A DNA stretch of 64,000 bases. Origin: Candidatus Methanoperedens sp. (GTDB taxonomy: Archaea; Halobacteriota; Methanosarcinia; Methanosarcinales; Methanoperedenaceae). Of the stretch, positions 25,855 to 34,500 are shown in pieces; position 1 is the first letter of the stretch, and each line of letters begins with the position of its first letter. The position numbers and the translations under genes are program-made. The stretch spans positions 91,913-155,912 of the forward strand of contig JAPZAS010000032.1 in NCBI GenBank assembly GCA_027460525.1, given 5' to 3'. The notes under the pieces were generated by a model, which worked only from the letters and a program-made list of their open reading frames with translations, was not told the DNA's origin and made no database searches.

Positions 25855-25886
25855 TATCTGTGTTTATCTGCGTTCATCCGCGGTTA
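25855..25886 (-). repeat. Dispersed 32-bp repeat, copy 1, supplying the arcS stop codon
   Basis: On the minus strand this reads TAACCGCGGATGAACGC and continues; it matches 61154-61185 at 29 of 32 positions, all differences being transitions. It encodes the last residues (TADERR) and stop of ArcS, so the repeat has become part of the gene end. Confidence 0.8.
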
Positions 25887-27690
25887 TTTTTTCAATCTTC
25901 TTTGAATGCCGAAGTTCCACTGCCACACCCCTCCCGCACTCCTTCATCTCCCACCCGCTCATGAGAGCGCGCCCAACCCCGAAAAACTTCTCACCCTCCA
26001 CTATCACCTCATCATTTGGGCAAATCTTGGGGTCTGCATCCAGAACCCCGGGCGCAAGGATGCTGCTGTGGGGAATGAACTCCCCAATCTTCACCCTGTA
26101 AAACGGGTGATTGCGAAGCCGCTGCGCTCCTTCCAAAGTCAAGGCTAGTGTGCCGTATTGCGGGACTAAGGTGACTAGCTGTTTATCCTGGAATAACTGG
26201 AACTTGGGATAGGGTGCTCTTACAACCGCATCATCCATAACCAGCATATCACCTGCGCCACACCCGAACTGGTAATCCGCAGATGCCCGGAAAATGTCAA
26301 GTTTTGCCCGCTCGCTTGTTCTTTTTTTAACGTTTTCGAGCCCTGAAACAGCCTCTTTTAGTTTATCAAGGGATGCGTGTAAAGTAACACCTTCGTCTGC
26401 CGTATAAATAAACTCTAAGCCGAGCTCGTTTTCCACCGTTTCGCAAATTTCCTTGTACACCCCGTGCACATGCGCGATGATGTTTTTGTATTTATTTTTT
26501 TGAAGGTAGTTTTTAAGGCAACCTCCGACCCATGCCCTCTCCTCCAGATCCCAGTGACCTGTCACAGGCGTATCGTAATGTGCAGCGGGATACATTAATT
26601 CAAGCTCGCGCGGGACAATCCCCACAGGCGATGAGATTATTACTTCATGCACATATTTTCTGGATTTTCCAAGGGCATGGATGAATTTCTGATGTGACAG
26701 CGACATGGAATAAGGTTTTTTTGCAGAGCAGGGAAGAAGCACAAGCGTATCCAGTTCGGGCGCAGTGTAGCGCTCTATTATCCGCTGTGCAAACCGTTTG
26801 ATTTCAACCCTGTTAAACGATTCCACGGTGTTGGCGTACAGGGTATTCGACCTGAAAATCGGCGTTCTTCTTTCAAGAAATAAGTATTGCGAGTCTATGA
26901 GGCGGAGCGCAGCAGTGAGCCAGGGACGCGACCTGCACTGTCGTTCCACGTACTCGCGGAGATATCCTGACCTTATGAACTCGCGCACTGCGCGCAGTTC
27001 CTCGCCGAGCTTTTGAGTATTATGGCTCGATAACAGCTCGATGCGTTCTTTTTTGGGTAGTTTTAACAGTTCATGCGGGGTATTCGAATTGCATGCCTTA
27101 CATGCGCAGGGGAATTCATGCAGCCTGTCAAGGTGATGCTCGCCCCAGTTCGTCAAATAAATATCCTGGTACGCTTTGATTATAGGTAATGTATCATCCA
27201 CTATGTCCACGCCCATGTACACAAGCATGGAGAGGTTCTCAGGTGTGGCGAGAGCGGGCGCGTAGAGAAGCGAATCGGCGCGCGTGTTTTCCTTGAGCCT
27301 GATGATTGATTCAACGAGTTCTCTGGGCTTGTTTTCAAGCTGTCTTGCCGCGCCGAGGACGTACAGGTCTGATTCAGGATATTCGCGGGTGGAAGGGTGG
27401 ACGACAATGCCTGTATGCGCCGATGTGGTCACATCTGGAAGCGAATCCTGGATTTCTTTTATGATTTCCTCTCTTGTATGCAGGGGCAGTGATTTATGGG
27501 GAAGGATTACTATCTTATTTGCATCAGGTTCAGGAGGCGCGGTCTTTTTCCAGAGAGAGCCTGAATCTATTACAGAGCTATCTTTTTCGTGAATCTGGAT
27601 GATGGCTGGAGTTGATATTTCCTTATCCAGAACCAGTTTGCCGATTCTGGCTGCTGCATCACGGTGGATAATTTCGAATATTTTACTCAC
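25864..27690 (-). CDS. arcS: Archaeosine synthase ArcS (TgtA2)
   Basis: The 608-residue protein is a tRNA-guanine-transglycosylase paralogue. It has an N-terminal TGT-like barrel, CACKAC near 195-200, the ArcS hallmark PCSAKKPYS (320-328) followed by SLSHQKF, and a C-terminal PUA domain (about 530-600). ArcS converts preQ0 at position 15 of tRNA to the archaeosine precursor by adding lysine or another nitrogen donor. The start is GTG at 27690, with GAGG just upstream. The PTPS/QueD gene at 33337 supplies an earlier step. The final residues are encoded by a dispersed repeat. Confidence 0.93.
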   Translation of the reverse strand: MSKIFEIIHRDAAARIGKLVLDKEISTPAIIQIHEKDSSVIDSGSLWKKTAPPEPDANKIVILPHKSLPLHTREEIIKEIQDSLPDVTTSAHTGIVVHPSTREYPESDLYVLGAARQLENKPRELVESIIRLKENTRADSLLYAPALATPENLSMLVYMGVDIVDDTLPIIKAYQDIYLTNWGEHHLDRLHEFPCACKACNSNTPHELLKLPKKERIELLSSHNTQKLGEELRAVREFIRSGYLREYVERQCRSRPWLTAALRLIDSQYLFLERRTPIFRSNTLYANTVESFNRVEIKRFAQRIIERYTAPELDTLVLLPCSAKKPYSMSLSHQKFIHALGKSRKYVHEVIISSPVGIVPRELELMYPAAHYDTPVTGHWDLEERAWVGGCLKNYLQKNKYKNIIAHVHGVYKEICETVENELGLEFIYTADEGVTLHASLDKLKEAVSGLENVKKRTSERAKLDIFRASADYQFGCGAGDMLVMDDAVVRAPYPKFQLFQDKQLVTLVPQYGTLALTLEGAQRLRNHPFYRVKIGEFIPHSSILAPGVLDADPKICPNDEVIVEGEKFFGVGRALMSGWEMKECGRGVAVELRHSKKIEKITADERR

Positions 27691-27994
27691 AAAACCTCTT
27701 TCAGCGATTTGCGCCTCAAGTGCAGTCTATGTGAGAGCTTTATTTAAATCTGAGCTTATTTTCCCTGCAATTTGTAAGTTCTAAGCATATGCGGCGAATA
27801 GAAATAGAAGAGCGAAGTCATCACGCGTGCGCAGGATGAAAATCTGCAGAGTTATAAACACAAACCGTGTATGCATGATAATCGATATAGATTGTAAATA
27901 TAAAAATAAAAAAGAAGGGAACCCATTATATTCAACAGCATATCAACACATCATCTGTCTTCTCCCTTGCTGAAATAAAATCTGCCAACCCTCA
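27691..27994. other. Intergenic region, no feature recognised
   Basis: These 304 nt separate arcS from the propeller gene. I see AT-rich sequence around 27890-27930 but no hairpin, repeat or coding potential I can support. Confidence 0.5.
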
Positions 27995-29095
27995 TTAGCG
28001 AGACGCCAGACCATTGGCCCCGATGGGTACGCCAACCGTCGGTACCGCTATAAGGCTGCCATCCGGATTAACCCGGAAGCCAGCAATTGTGTGAGCTCCT
28101 GAGTTCAGGCTATACAGGAACTTGCTGTTCTTACTTAATGCCAGGTCAATATTTCCTGCGCCGGGTGTTCCTGCGATGGAATCGAGAAGGGAAATCATCC
28201 CTGTTTTACCGATTTCGTAACTCGAGATAGTGCCGCTATGTGCATTATTTGTATAGGCGAACTTCCCATTTTTAGTTACTACAACCCAGCAGGCTGCAAT
28301 CTGGAAATCAGGGACAGAACCACTTATTGTTACCAGATTGCCATGATCATCCACAGCGTACGAAGAAAGAGCGTTGGAAGCAGCTTCACTGACTATGAGA
28401 TGTCCTTTTTTATCAAATGCGAACCCAAATGGTTCAGCGCCATTAGAAGTACGTGTAATAGGTCCATTCGCAATTCCTTTTTTGTTTACTGTGTACGTAT
28501 CAATCTTGTTGTTTGTTTTCTCTGTGACCACAAGCACCTTTCCATCAGGATCGAAAGCTATCTCTGCAGGACCAACAGCACCACCACTCAACGGTAGGGT
28601 AGATCCGGGAATCGGTGACAGCTTGCCTTTATTGCTCAGATGGAAACCAGAAATATTACCGGTTCCGCCAGCGTTAAGGACGTACACCAGATCTTTATGG
28701 ATTGCGATGCTGATTGGCAGAGTTCCGCCTGAGCTGACCTTGTCAGTAAGCATCAATCCTTTGGATTTCACCCGGAAGGCAGAAATCTCATTGCTTCCTG
28801 CATTGACCGCCAAGAGCATATCGCCGTCTTCGCTGGGTACCAGTCCGCCTTGGCTACCAAGGCTGCTTCCCGTCCCATGACCATTAGTTGAGAAGGTACC
28901 GGAGAGGCTTAATGTACCATCAGCCGCCCGGTCATAGCGTATCACCTCATTGCCTGCTGCAGCATTAGTCATGGTATACACCGCTCCATTTCCATCTTCG
29001 GGTGTGGCCGCAGCCGGAAATAGAAACACCGTTCCGAGGGTCAGCAACGACAACAATGCGAATGCAACCCACTTATATTTCTTATTACGAATCAT
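27995..29095 (-). CDS. Secreted lactonase-type seven-bladed beta-propeller protein
   Basis: The 366-residue protein has a signal sequence (basic start, hydrophobic about 9-30, AAATPEDG at the likely cleavage region). Propeller blades follow with recurring motifs such as ISAFRV, ISGFHLS, IDTYTV, LSSYAV, ISSYEIG and IAGFRV. The fold resembles 6-phosphogluconolactonase (YbhE) and surface propeller proteins of Methanosarcina; no catalytic assignment is possible. GGGGTGA precedes the ATG. It probably acts at the cell surface. It stands alone, bounded by gene-free regions on both sides. Confidence 0.85.
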   Translation of the reverse strand: MIRNKKYKWVAFALLSLLTLGTVFLFPAAATPEDGNGAVYTMTNAAAGNEVIRYDRAADGTLSLSGTFSTNGHGTGSSLGSQGGLVPSEDGDMLLAVNAGSNEISAFRVKSKGLMLTDKVSSGGTLPISIAIHKDLVYVLNAGGTGNISGFHLSNKGKLSPIPGSTLPLSGGAVGPAEIAFDPDGKVLVVTEKTNNKIDTYTVNKKGIANGPITRTSNGAEPFGFAFDKKGHLIVSEAASNALSSYAVDDHGNLVTISGSVPDFQIAACWVVVTKNGKFAYTNNAHSGTISSYEIGKTGMISLLDSIAGTPGAGNIDLALSKNSKFLYSLNSGAHTIAGFRVNPDGSLIAVPTVGVPIGANGLASR

Positions 29096-29520
29096 ATTTT
29101 CACCCCAAGTTTTATTTGGATTTAATTATGATAAGGCTTTCGCCATTCCCGGCTTTGGGACGAATTAAGCAGGGTACAGGTTTAACAGATTATGCCAACG
29201 CCAGGACATGTCAAAGCAGTACCAATCCGAACATCCCTTTTTTGTCCCACTTTCCATCCAAACCATCTTTTATCCATAGAAAATCCCGGGCTTCAGGCAT
29301 TCACTTTTACTTTTGGGTGAGACGGCATTAACATTAAAACAAAAGGGCGCAAGCATCAAGCATGCGCCCCGGCAGTCTGTTGAGAGACTGATATCTGGTC
29401 GATCACGTCAAACTATCTTCTGTTTCCCCATTATTTAAGGATTTGCTTGTGCGAATTGAAATAATACTTTCACATCGCTTGGAAATGACTCAAATAGTCT
29501 GAAGGCAAGGTAGAAATCAT
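29096..29520. other. Gene-free stretch holding a hairpin and a tRNA-Leu fragment repeat
   Basis: No coding gene is supported. A hairpin GGGCGCA/TGCGCCC with an 11-nt loop lies at 29345-29369, and a copy of part of tRNA-Leu lies at 29393-29410. TTATTTAAGG near 29431-29440 could be a TATA box, though it is far from the tRNA 5' end. Confidence 0.5.
29393..29410 (+). repeat. 18-bp exact copy of part of the downstream tRNA-Leu
   Basis: ATCTGGTCGATCACGTCA is identical to 29559-29576, which covers the anticodon-stem 3' strand and variable arm. It may be a remnant attachment site or a decayed tRNA copy. Confidence 0.75.
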
Positions 29521-29608
29521 GCCGAGGTAGTCTAGCAAGGTAAGGCGCCAGACTAAGGATCTGGTCGATCACGTCAGATCGCCGCGGGTTCGAATCCCGT
29601 CCTCGGCG
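29521..29608 (+). tRNA. tRNA-Leu-like class II tRNA with anticodon AAG
   Basis: The acceptor GCCGAGG pairs with CCTCGGC. The anticodon stem CCAGA/TCTGG encloses CTAAGGA, giving AAG. A long variable arm CGATC-ACGTCA-GATCG marks it as class II (Leu/Ser). The T-arm is CGGG-TTCGAAT-CCCG. The discriminator is G rather than the A usual for archaeal Leu, and A34 is not expected in archaea, where GAG is normal. Confidence 0.85.
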
Positions 29609-29632
29609 CAGTGATCATTCAGACGCGCTGCA

Positions 29633-30427
29633 CTACTTTAACCTGTTTATTTCACACCTCACCCCCTTCTCCTCGCATCTCCTCAAAACCCTCTCAAAAA
29701 CCCCGCTGTAATAATCCTCACCCTTCAAAAAAATCCTCTCGTAATCGGTAAGCAGCTCAGGCTTAAATCCCGCAATAAACTCCCTAACCCTCTCCCACAC
29801 CCCCTCCTTCAGCCTCAGCCTGTCCACAAGCACATACCTCGGCTTCACTTCTGCGATAGCCTCAACCAGCGCCTCAACACCAGTAATATACGGCATCACA
29901 GGTCCGAGGAAGACCCATGTTTTAATCCCATTCCTCTCAAGTTCCGAAAGCGCGAGCAGCCTCTCCTCCACACTCGATGCGCAGGGTTCCATTTTTGCCC
30001 TTATACCATCAACGAGCGCCGTTAGGGTCACTCCCACCTCAATATTTGAAAATTGTTTCAACAAATCCATATCCCTCAGCACAAGAGAAGATTTTGTCTG
30101 GATGCACACTGGAAAATCATGCCGCAAAAGAAGTTCAAGGCACCTGCGAGTAATTTCGTATTTCTTCTCCGCGGGCTGGTACGGGTCTGTCACTGTTCCA
30201 AGCCCCACAACACCTTTTTTCCTTCGCAGTTCCTTTGACAGGATGCGCGGAAGATTCATCTTGACCTCCACAAGCTCGCCCCACTTTCCTCTATCCCAAT
30301 GTATGACCGACGGTGCGTAGCAATAGACGCAGGCATGCGCGCAGCCCCTGTAAGGATTGAGGGCATAATCCAGGCCGGGGAGCTTTGATGGGGAGAGCGC
30401 GGTTTTCACTGTTATTTCTTTTATCAT
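29633..30427 (-). CDS. SPL-like radical SAM protein (Rv2578c type)
   Basis: The 264-residue protein has the motif RGCAHACVYCYAPSV (CxxxCxxC) close to the N-terminus. The following TIM-barrel resembles spore photoproduct lyase, as in the widespread Rv2578c-like radical SAM group. A cysteine-rich end (CEEKGVRCEIN) may bind a further metal. No spore or photolyase context exists here, and the substrate is unknown. The gene is solitary, between tRNA-Leu and the divergent flavoprotein gene. Confidence 0.85.
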   Translation of the reverse strand: MIKEITVKTALSPSKLPGLDYALNPYRGCAHACVYCYAPSVIHWDRGKWGELVEVKMNLPRILSKELRRKKGVVGLGTVTDPYQPAEKKYEITRRCLELLLRHDFPVCIQTKSSLVLRDMDLLKQFSNIEVGVTLTALVDGIRAKMEPCASSVEERLLALSELERNGIKTWVFLGPVMPYITGVEALVEAIAEVKPRYVLVDRLRLKEGVWERVREFIAGFKPELLTDYERIFLKGEDYYSGVFERVLRRCEEKGVRCEINRLK

Positions 30428-30548
30428 TTCATGAGACCACTTTTACAGCTTTTCTTATCTTTACGTTAATAGTTCTAAAAAGCATACCTATGACTGGAAA
30501 AAGGCTATATGCAAACAAATACAACACTCAATATCAGGGGTGATTCAG

Positions 30549-31991
30549 GTGAAAGAGTACGACTTGATTGTGATAGGCACAGGTTCAGGGATTAACTATG
30601 TTGAATCAATGATAAGCACGAATCCGGGAATTAAAATCGCGGTTATTGATAAAGACGAACCCGGCGGGATATGCCTGACAAGGGGATGCATCCCATCAAA
30701 ACTTCTTCTTTATCCTGCAGAGCTTGTCAGGGAAATTGAAAGAGCAGGAAAATTCGGCATCGATGTACAGCTTAAAAACATCAATTTTAATTTCGTGATG
30801 GAAAGGATGAGAACACTCATCTCAAAAGAAATTAAAATGGTCAGTGAAGGATTGTCCGGCAATCCGAACATCGATTATTATCACGAGGTTGCAAAGTTCG
30901 TTGCTCCCTATACTATGAAGGTAGGAAGCGAGACAATTACCTCAAAAATGATCTTCCTCTGTACAGGTTCAATACCCATTATACCACCAATAAAAGGGCT
31001 GGAAGAAGCAGGATATCTGACAAGCGATACGGTATTGAAGATGACAGAACTTCCACCCAGCATTGTCATTATAGGCGGCGGATATATCGCTGCCGAGTAC
31101 GGGCATTTCTTTTCTGCAATGGGTTCAAGGGTGACCATCATTGGAAGAAATCCACAGTTCATTCCTGAGGAAGAACCTGAGATATCAGCCTTGGCGAAGA
31201 GGGATATGTCAAGACACATGGAAATCATCACAAATCATGAGGTTGTAGAAGTGCAAAGGACAGGTAAAGGGAAGAAAAGGATAATTGCAAGGGACAAAAC
31301 CAGCGGCAAGGAAATAATAGTGGCTGCGGATGAGCTTCTTGTTGCATCAGGAAGGGGACCGAATAACGATATATTGCATCCCGAAAGGGGAAAAATTAAT
31401 ATTGATGAAAACGGGTGGATCTCTGTGAATGAATATCTTGAAACCTCGCAGCCGAATATCTGGGCGTTCGGTGATGCAAACGGGCAGTATCTTTTCAAGC
31501 ATGTTGCAAATTACGAATCTAGTATTGTTTACTCTAATGCAGTCCTGAAGAAAAGGGTCAAAATTGACTACTATGCAGTTCCCCATGCCGTTTTTTCCTA
31601 TCCTGAAATAGCCAGCGTGGGAATGAACGAAAAGGACGCCATCAAAAGATATGGTGAGGAGAATGTGCTAATAGGTTTCGAGAAGTATGAAGACACAGCT
31701 AAAGGCGAGGCAATGGATGTGAAAGATTATTTTGTAAAGGTGATAGTTGAAACTGGCATGCACAGGATTCTGGGTGCGCATATAATTGGTCCACATGCCT
31801 CGATACTTATCCAGGAAATCATAAACCTCATGTACACTCCACAAGAAAGTGCAGACTCTATTATGCTTGGAATGCACATCCATCCGGCATTAAGCGAGGT
31901 TGTTAAGAACGCGTTCTATTCGCTTATGCCTCCGGCACATTACCATCATATTCTGGAGAATATGAACCTGGAACCCGAGTCTACATCCTGA
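30549..31991 (+). CDS. Dihydrolipoamide dehydrogenase-like flavoprotein disulfide reductase
   Basis: The 480-residue protein has an FAD-binding GTGSG motif near the N-terminus, the redox disulfide GGICLTRGCIPSK (CxxxxC), an NAD-binding GGGYIAAEY, a second FAD motif in AFGDANG, and the C-terminal dimer interface with a His-Pro pair in HIHPALSEV. This is the class I pyridine nucleotide-disulfide oxidoreductase layout. It could reoxidise the lipoyl groups of the GcvH-like proteins at 5.1-5.9 kb; mercuric reductase-like or mycothione-type activity cannot be excluded. GTG at 30549 is chosen because GGGGTGAT precedes it; GTG at 30540 is the alternative. Confidence 0.88.
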   Translation: MKEYDLIVIGTGSGINYVESMISTNPGIKIAVIDKDEPGGICLTRGCIPSKLLLYPAELVREIERAGKFGIDVQLKNINFNFVMERMRTLISKEIKMVSEGLSGNPNIDYYHEVAKFVAPYTMKVGSETITSKMIFLCTGSIPIIPPIKGLEEAGYLTSDTVLKMTELPPSIVIIGGGYIAAEYGHFFSAMGSRVTIIGRNPQFIPEEEPEISALAKRDMSRHMEIITNHEVVEVQRTGKGKKRIIARDKTSGKEIIVAADELLVASGRGPNNDILHPERGKINIDENGWISVNEYLETSQPNIWAFGDANGQYLFKHVANYESSIVYSNAVLKKRVKIDYYAVPHAVFSYPEIASVGMNEKDAIKRYGEENVLIGFEKYEDTAKGEAMDVKDYFVKVIVETGMHRILGAHIIGPHASILIQEIINLMYTPQESADSIMLGMHIHPALSEVVKNAFYSLMPPAHYHHILENMNLEPESTS

Positions 31992-33258
31992 AGAAGTCCT
32001 CAAGACCTCTCTGGTATAATGTATCCTTCAACACAGTGCTCTCCTTTATCCACCGCGCCTTCGGGATGACAAGCCTCGTTGAAATATACGCAAAGGCATC
32101 ATCCAGAGAAGAAAAATTCCTAGCCGGTGACTTCAGCGCAGCCCTCACATTCTCCCTCACGTTCCATACTCCGACAGGCATGATGTAACCCGGATGGGCC
32201 TCCCTGAGTATCACCACGCGCGCCTGCCTTTTCTCTTTAACGAGGTATTCATTCACAGCAAACCTCGCAGCATAATAGCAGCCCCCTATCTCAGCGTACG
32301 TGGTTCTTCCTTCATAACCCTCGGAGGAAGACATTATCGCCACCTCCTTTCCGAACGGGTTCCACACGGTATTGGGATACCACGCCTCTATAAGCTCATA
32401 GCTCCAGGCGCGCGGCATCATCAGGACCACGAACCTGTTATCCAGCTGCCACGACTCAAAAACCATGTATTCGTTAATCAACGTGAAATCCTTCATCTTC
32501 TCCATCAGATGGGCGCCTATCATGCTGTCGACGGCTGTAATGCTCCACCTTGTGGGGACAAAACGGCGCGCTTTCCCTTCCCCGAATGAGCCCACGCTAA
32601 AGGCTTTCTGGATGCTCGAGATTAAAGTATCCTTCTTGTAGAGTTCAAGCACCGCATCCTTTGCCTTAAGATCGGTATCGTTATACGCCTTCTCCATCCT
32701 CTGGTCAAGCTTCGTATTTCCGAGGTCTATCTTCTTAAGAGGCGCGGTGGGGCCGAAGGGCTGGACCTCATCATCCAGTACCAGCCTTGCACTTGGCTTT
32801 TTCAAGAACTCAGCCTCCACATCTACAGGAGACTTGGAGAGTGCCATCTCCCGCGTAGCTTCTATTATGTGGTTGCTTTCAAGGTCTCTTATGTGTACAA
32901 GATGTTTTCCCCTTACCAGTTGAGAGCGGAAATCCACGATATCATCGATGCTCTTACCAATCCACATCTCGGGTGTGTCCAGAAGGGTTGTGTCCCCATG
33001 CGAGGGAGGGATTAAAGGGCCCACGGAAACGTATGGATACCCGATTCTTCCCACAAACACTCCCGGCGGGGAAGAACCATCAATGCTGAGGCTGTCCGTG
33101 AGCGATTTCACCCTAACGTTGGAATAGAATTTGACAAGGACAGGGCATCTCTGTTTGCCGCATAATAATTTCGCTCCCCGACAAAGAATGCAGAGTGCAT
33201 CACTCTTGCCGCTAAATAGTGAATCCGGACCTTCCATGTTTTGATTAACAACATGCAT
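31981..33258 (-). CDS. Nre archaeal DNA repair protein with PCNA-binding tail
   Basis: The 425-residue protein starts with a Cys cluster (CILCRGAKLLCGKQRC) that likely binds zinc. A conserved Nre core follows (VGRIGYPYVSVGPLIPP; PRAWSYELIEAWYP). It ends in QRGLEDFF, a PIP box for binding the sliding clamp. Haloarchaeal NreA works with PCNA in repair of alkylation or mitomycin-type damage. The last 11 nt overlap the convergent flavoprotein gene. The family call is firm; the biochemical activity is not established. Confidence 0.93.
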   Translation of the reverse strand: MHVVNQNMEGPDSLFSGKSDALCILCRGAKLLCGKQRCPVLVKFYSNVRVKSLTDSLSIDGSSPPGVFVGRIGYPYVSVGPLIPPSHGDTTLLDTPEMWIGKSIDDIVDFRSQLVRGKHLVHIRDLESNHIIEATREMALSKSPVDVEAEFLKKPSARLVLDDEVQPFGPTAPLKKIDLGNTKLDQRMEKAYNDTDLKAKDAVLELYKKDTLISSIQKAFSVGSFGEGKARRFVPTRWSITAVDSMIGAHLMEKMKDFTLINEYMVFESWQLDNRFVVLMMPRAWSYELIEAWYPNTVWNPFGKEVAIMSSSEGYEGRTTYAEIGGCYYAARFAVNEYLVKEKRQARVVILREAHPGYIMPVGVWNVRENVRAALKSPARNFSSLDDAFAYISTRLVIPKARWIKESTVLKDTLYQRGLEDFFRM

Positions 33259-33336
33259 GGATATAAAATAAATCTAAGCTCTGTGAAAGTGATTCAACAA
33301 AAGGATTATACTACCCTGAGTACTTAAGCCGATGTG

Positions 33337-33816
33337 ATGTTCATTGAGATAGACGGCTGGATGGCAAAACTGCGTTTTTCAGCGTGCCACTTCATCCCAA
33401 ACCACCCGAAATGCGGATGCCTTCACGGGCATACCTATGCTGTCAGCGTGCGGATTGAAGGCGAACAGGTCGGGGAGTTCATCATTGATTTTGAGCTGGT
33501 GAAAGGGATAGTCAATGCTATTTGCGACAGGCTTGACCATAAAGTCCTGATAGCCGAGAAAGACCCCCGCCTTCGGATTGAGAAAAAAAGTGCGGCGTCT
33601 ATTGAAATCATTGAAAGTAAAAAACGATACTTGTTGCCGCTGGAAGATGTCATGTTCCTGCCCACTCTATCGGTAAGCGCTGAAGACATGTGCAAATTTT
33701 TCACCGCCGAAATGGTAAAGGCGTTGAAGTCAAGCGGTGCGGATAACATCAAAAAGCTACATGTCAGGCTGGATGAAGGGATAGGTCAGGGAGCTGGCTG
33801 TGAAATAGAAATCTAA
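33337..33816 (+). CDS. 6-pyruvoyltetrahydropterin synthase/QueD family protein
   Basis: The 159-residue protein has the PTPS/QueD signature FSACHFIPNHPKCGCLHGHTY, with the three zinc-binding histidines (ACH and HGH) and catalytic Cys. A central DFELVKG and a DHK segment (CDRLDHKVL) are also present. In archaea this family makes carboxytetrahydropterin for preQ0 and archaeosine, or acts in pterin synthesis. With ArcS in the same window the archaeosine route is favoured. Codon GTG at 33334 is an alternative start. No strong ribosome-binding site is seen. Confidence 0.88.
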   Translation: MFIEIDGWMAKLRFSACHFIPNHPKCGCLHGHTYAVSVRIEGEQVGEFIIDFELVKGIVNAICDRLDHKVLIAEKDPRLRIEKKSAASIEIIESKKRYLLPLEDVMFLPTLSVSAEDMCKFFTAEMVKALKSSGADNIKKLHVRLDEGIGQGAGCEIEI

Positions 33817-34027
33817 AAATAAGTTTCAAAATGAACGCAACGTTTTTCTTTTATAGCATGCTTAAACAGGTCTAAATCTGAAATTTTCTCCAGAAGTGCA
33901 ATCTATAAAGAAAATATAGACTCGGAAGATGTTAAATTAAACTAATTAAAATAGTGATAGACGGTATGTTGAGATTATCAATTTATAATGTCTTTATTAT
34001 TAATAAATACAATTAAAAAATGAAAAG

Positions 34028-34065
34028 CTTTATATATGGGCAACATACATAATCATAATTATGAT
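34028..34065 (+). promoter_or_regulatory. Promoter with palindromic operator-like site
   Basis: CTTTATATATG (34028-34038) is a strong TATA box. ATCATAATTATGAT (34052-34065) is a perfect 14-bp palindrome lying about 15-25 nt downstream, near the expected transcription start. This suggests repressor control of the Cys-rich gene at 34108. Confidence 0.6.
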
Positions 34066-34107
34066 AATGCACATTATTATCTAAATGTAAATGATGAGGT
34101 GGTAAAT

Positions 34108-34302
34108 ATGGAATGCAAGCATTTAAAGATCGATTGTGTCACCCGCGTAATAGATCAGAAGTGGGAAGAAATGCGGGCGTGCGAATGCGGGGTATCCTGC
34201 TTTTATCAGGATAATCCTGAACTCACTTCTATTTCTTTAGTACCGAATGAGATTCCGGATATCTTTCGGTCACGGTACACGATGTACGAGGCATATACAT
34301 AG
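34108..34302 (+). CDS. Small Cys-rich protein
   Basis: The 64-residue protein (ATG at 34108) has Cys3, Cys10, Cys25, Cys27 and Cys31 plus His4, a spacing that suggests a bound metal or iron-sulfur centre. GAGGTGG lies 6 nt before the ATG and decides the start; a longer frame from 34036 includes the promoter palindrome and is unlikely. A strong promoter with an operator-like palindrome lies upstream, so it may respond to metal or redox state. No family is recognised. Confidence 0.7.
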   Translation: MECKHLKIDCVTRVIDQKWEEMRACECGVSCFYQDNPELTSISLVPNEIPDIFRSRYTMYEAYT

Positions 34303-34500
34303 CGTTTTTAGATTATTCCAATATTATACTATTACAGTATTGCCATAACACCTGCGGAATATCTTTTTGACCTCAAACTTAGAGCAGTTGCTACTTAAAG
34401 AAGAAGGACAGATATAATTGTGACCTGATTTGCCAAAGTTATTTTATATCATCTGCATCGTAATATGACCAAATATATCATTCATCAAAAGGAACGAATA

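Noticed and set aside
25846..25890. Possible regulatory hairpin at the end of arcS
   Set aside because: The sequence is explained better as a dispersed repeat also present at 61154; it does not form a strong self-complementary stem.
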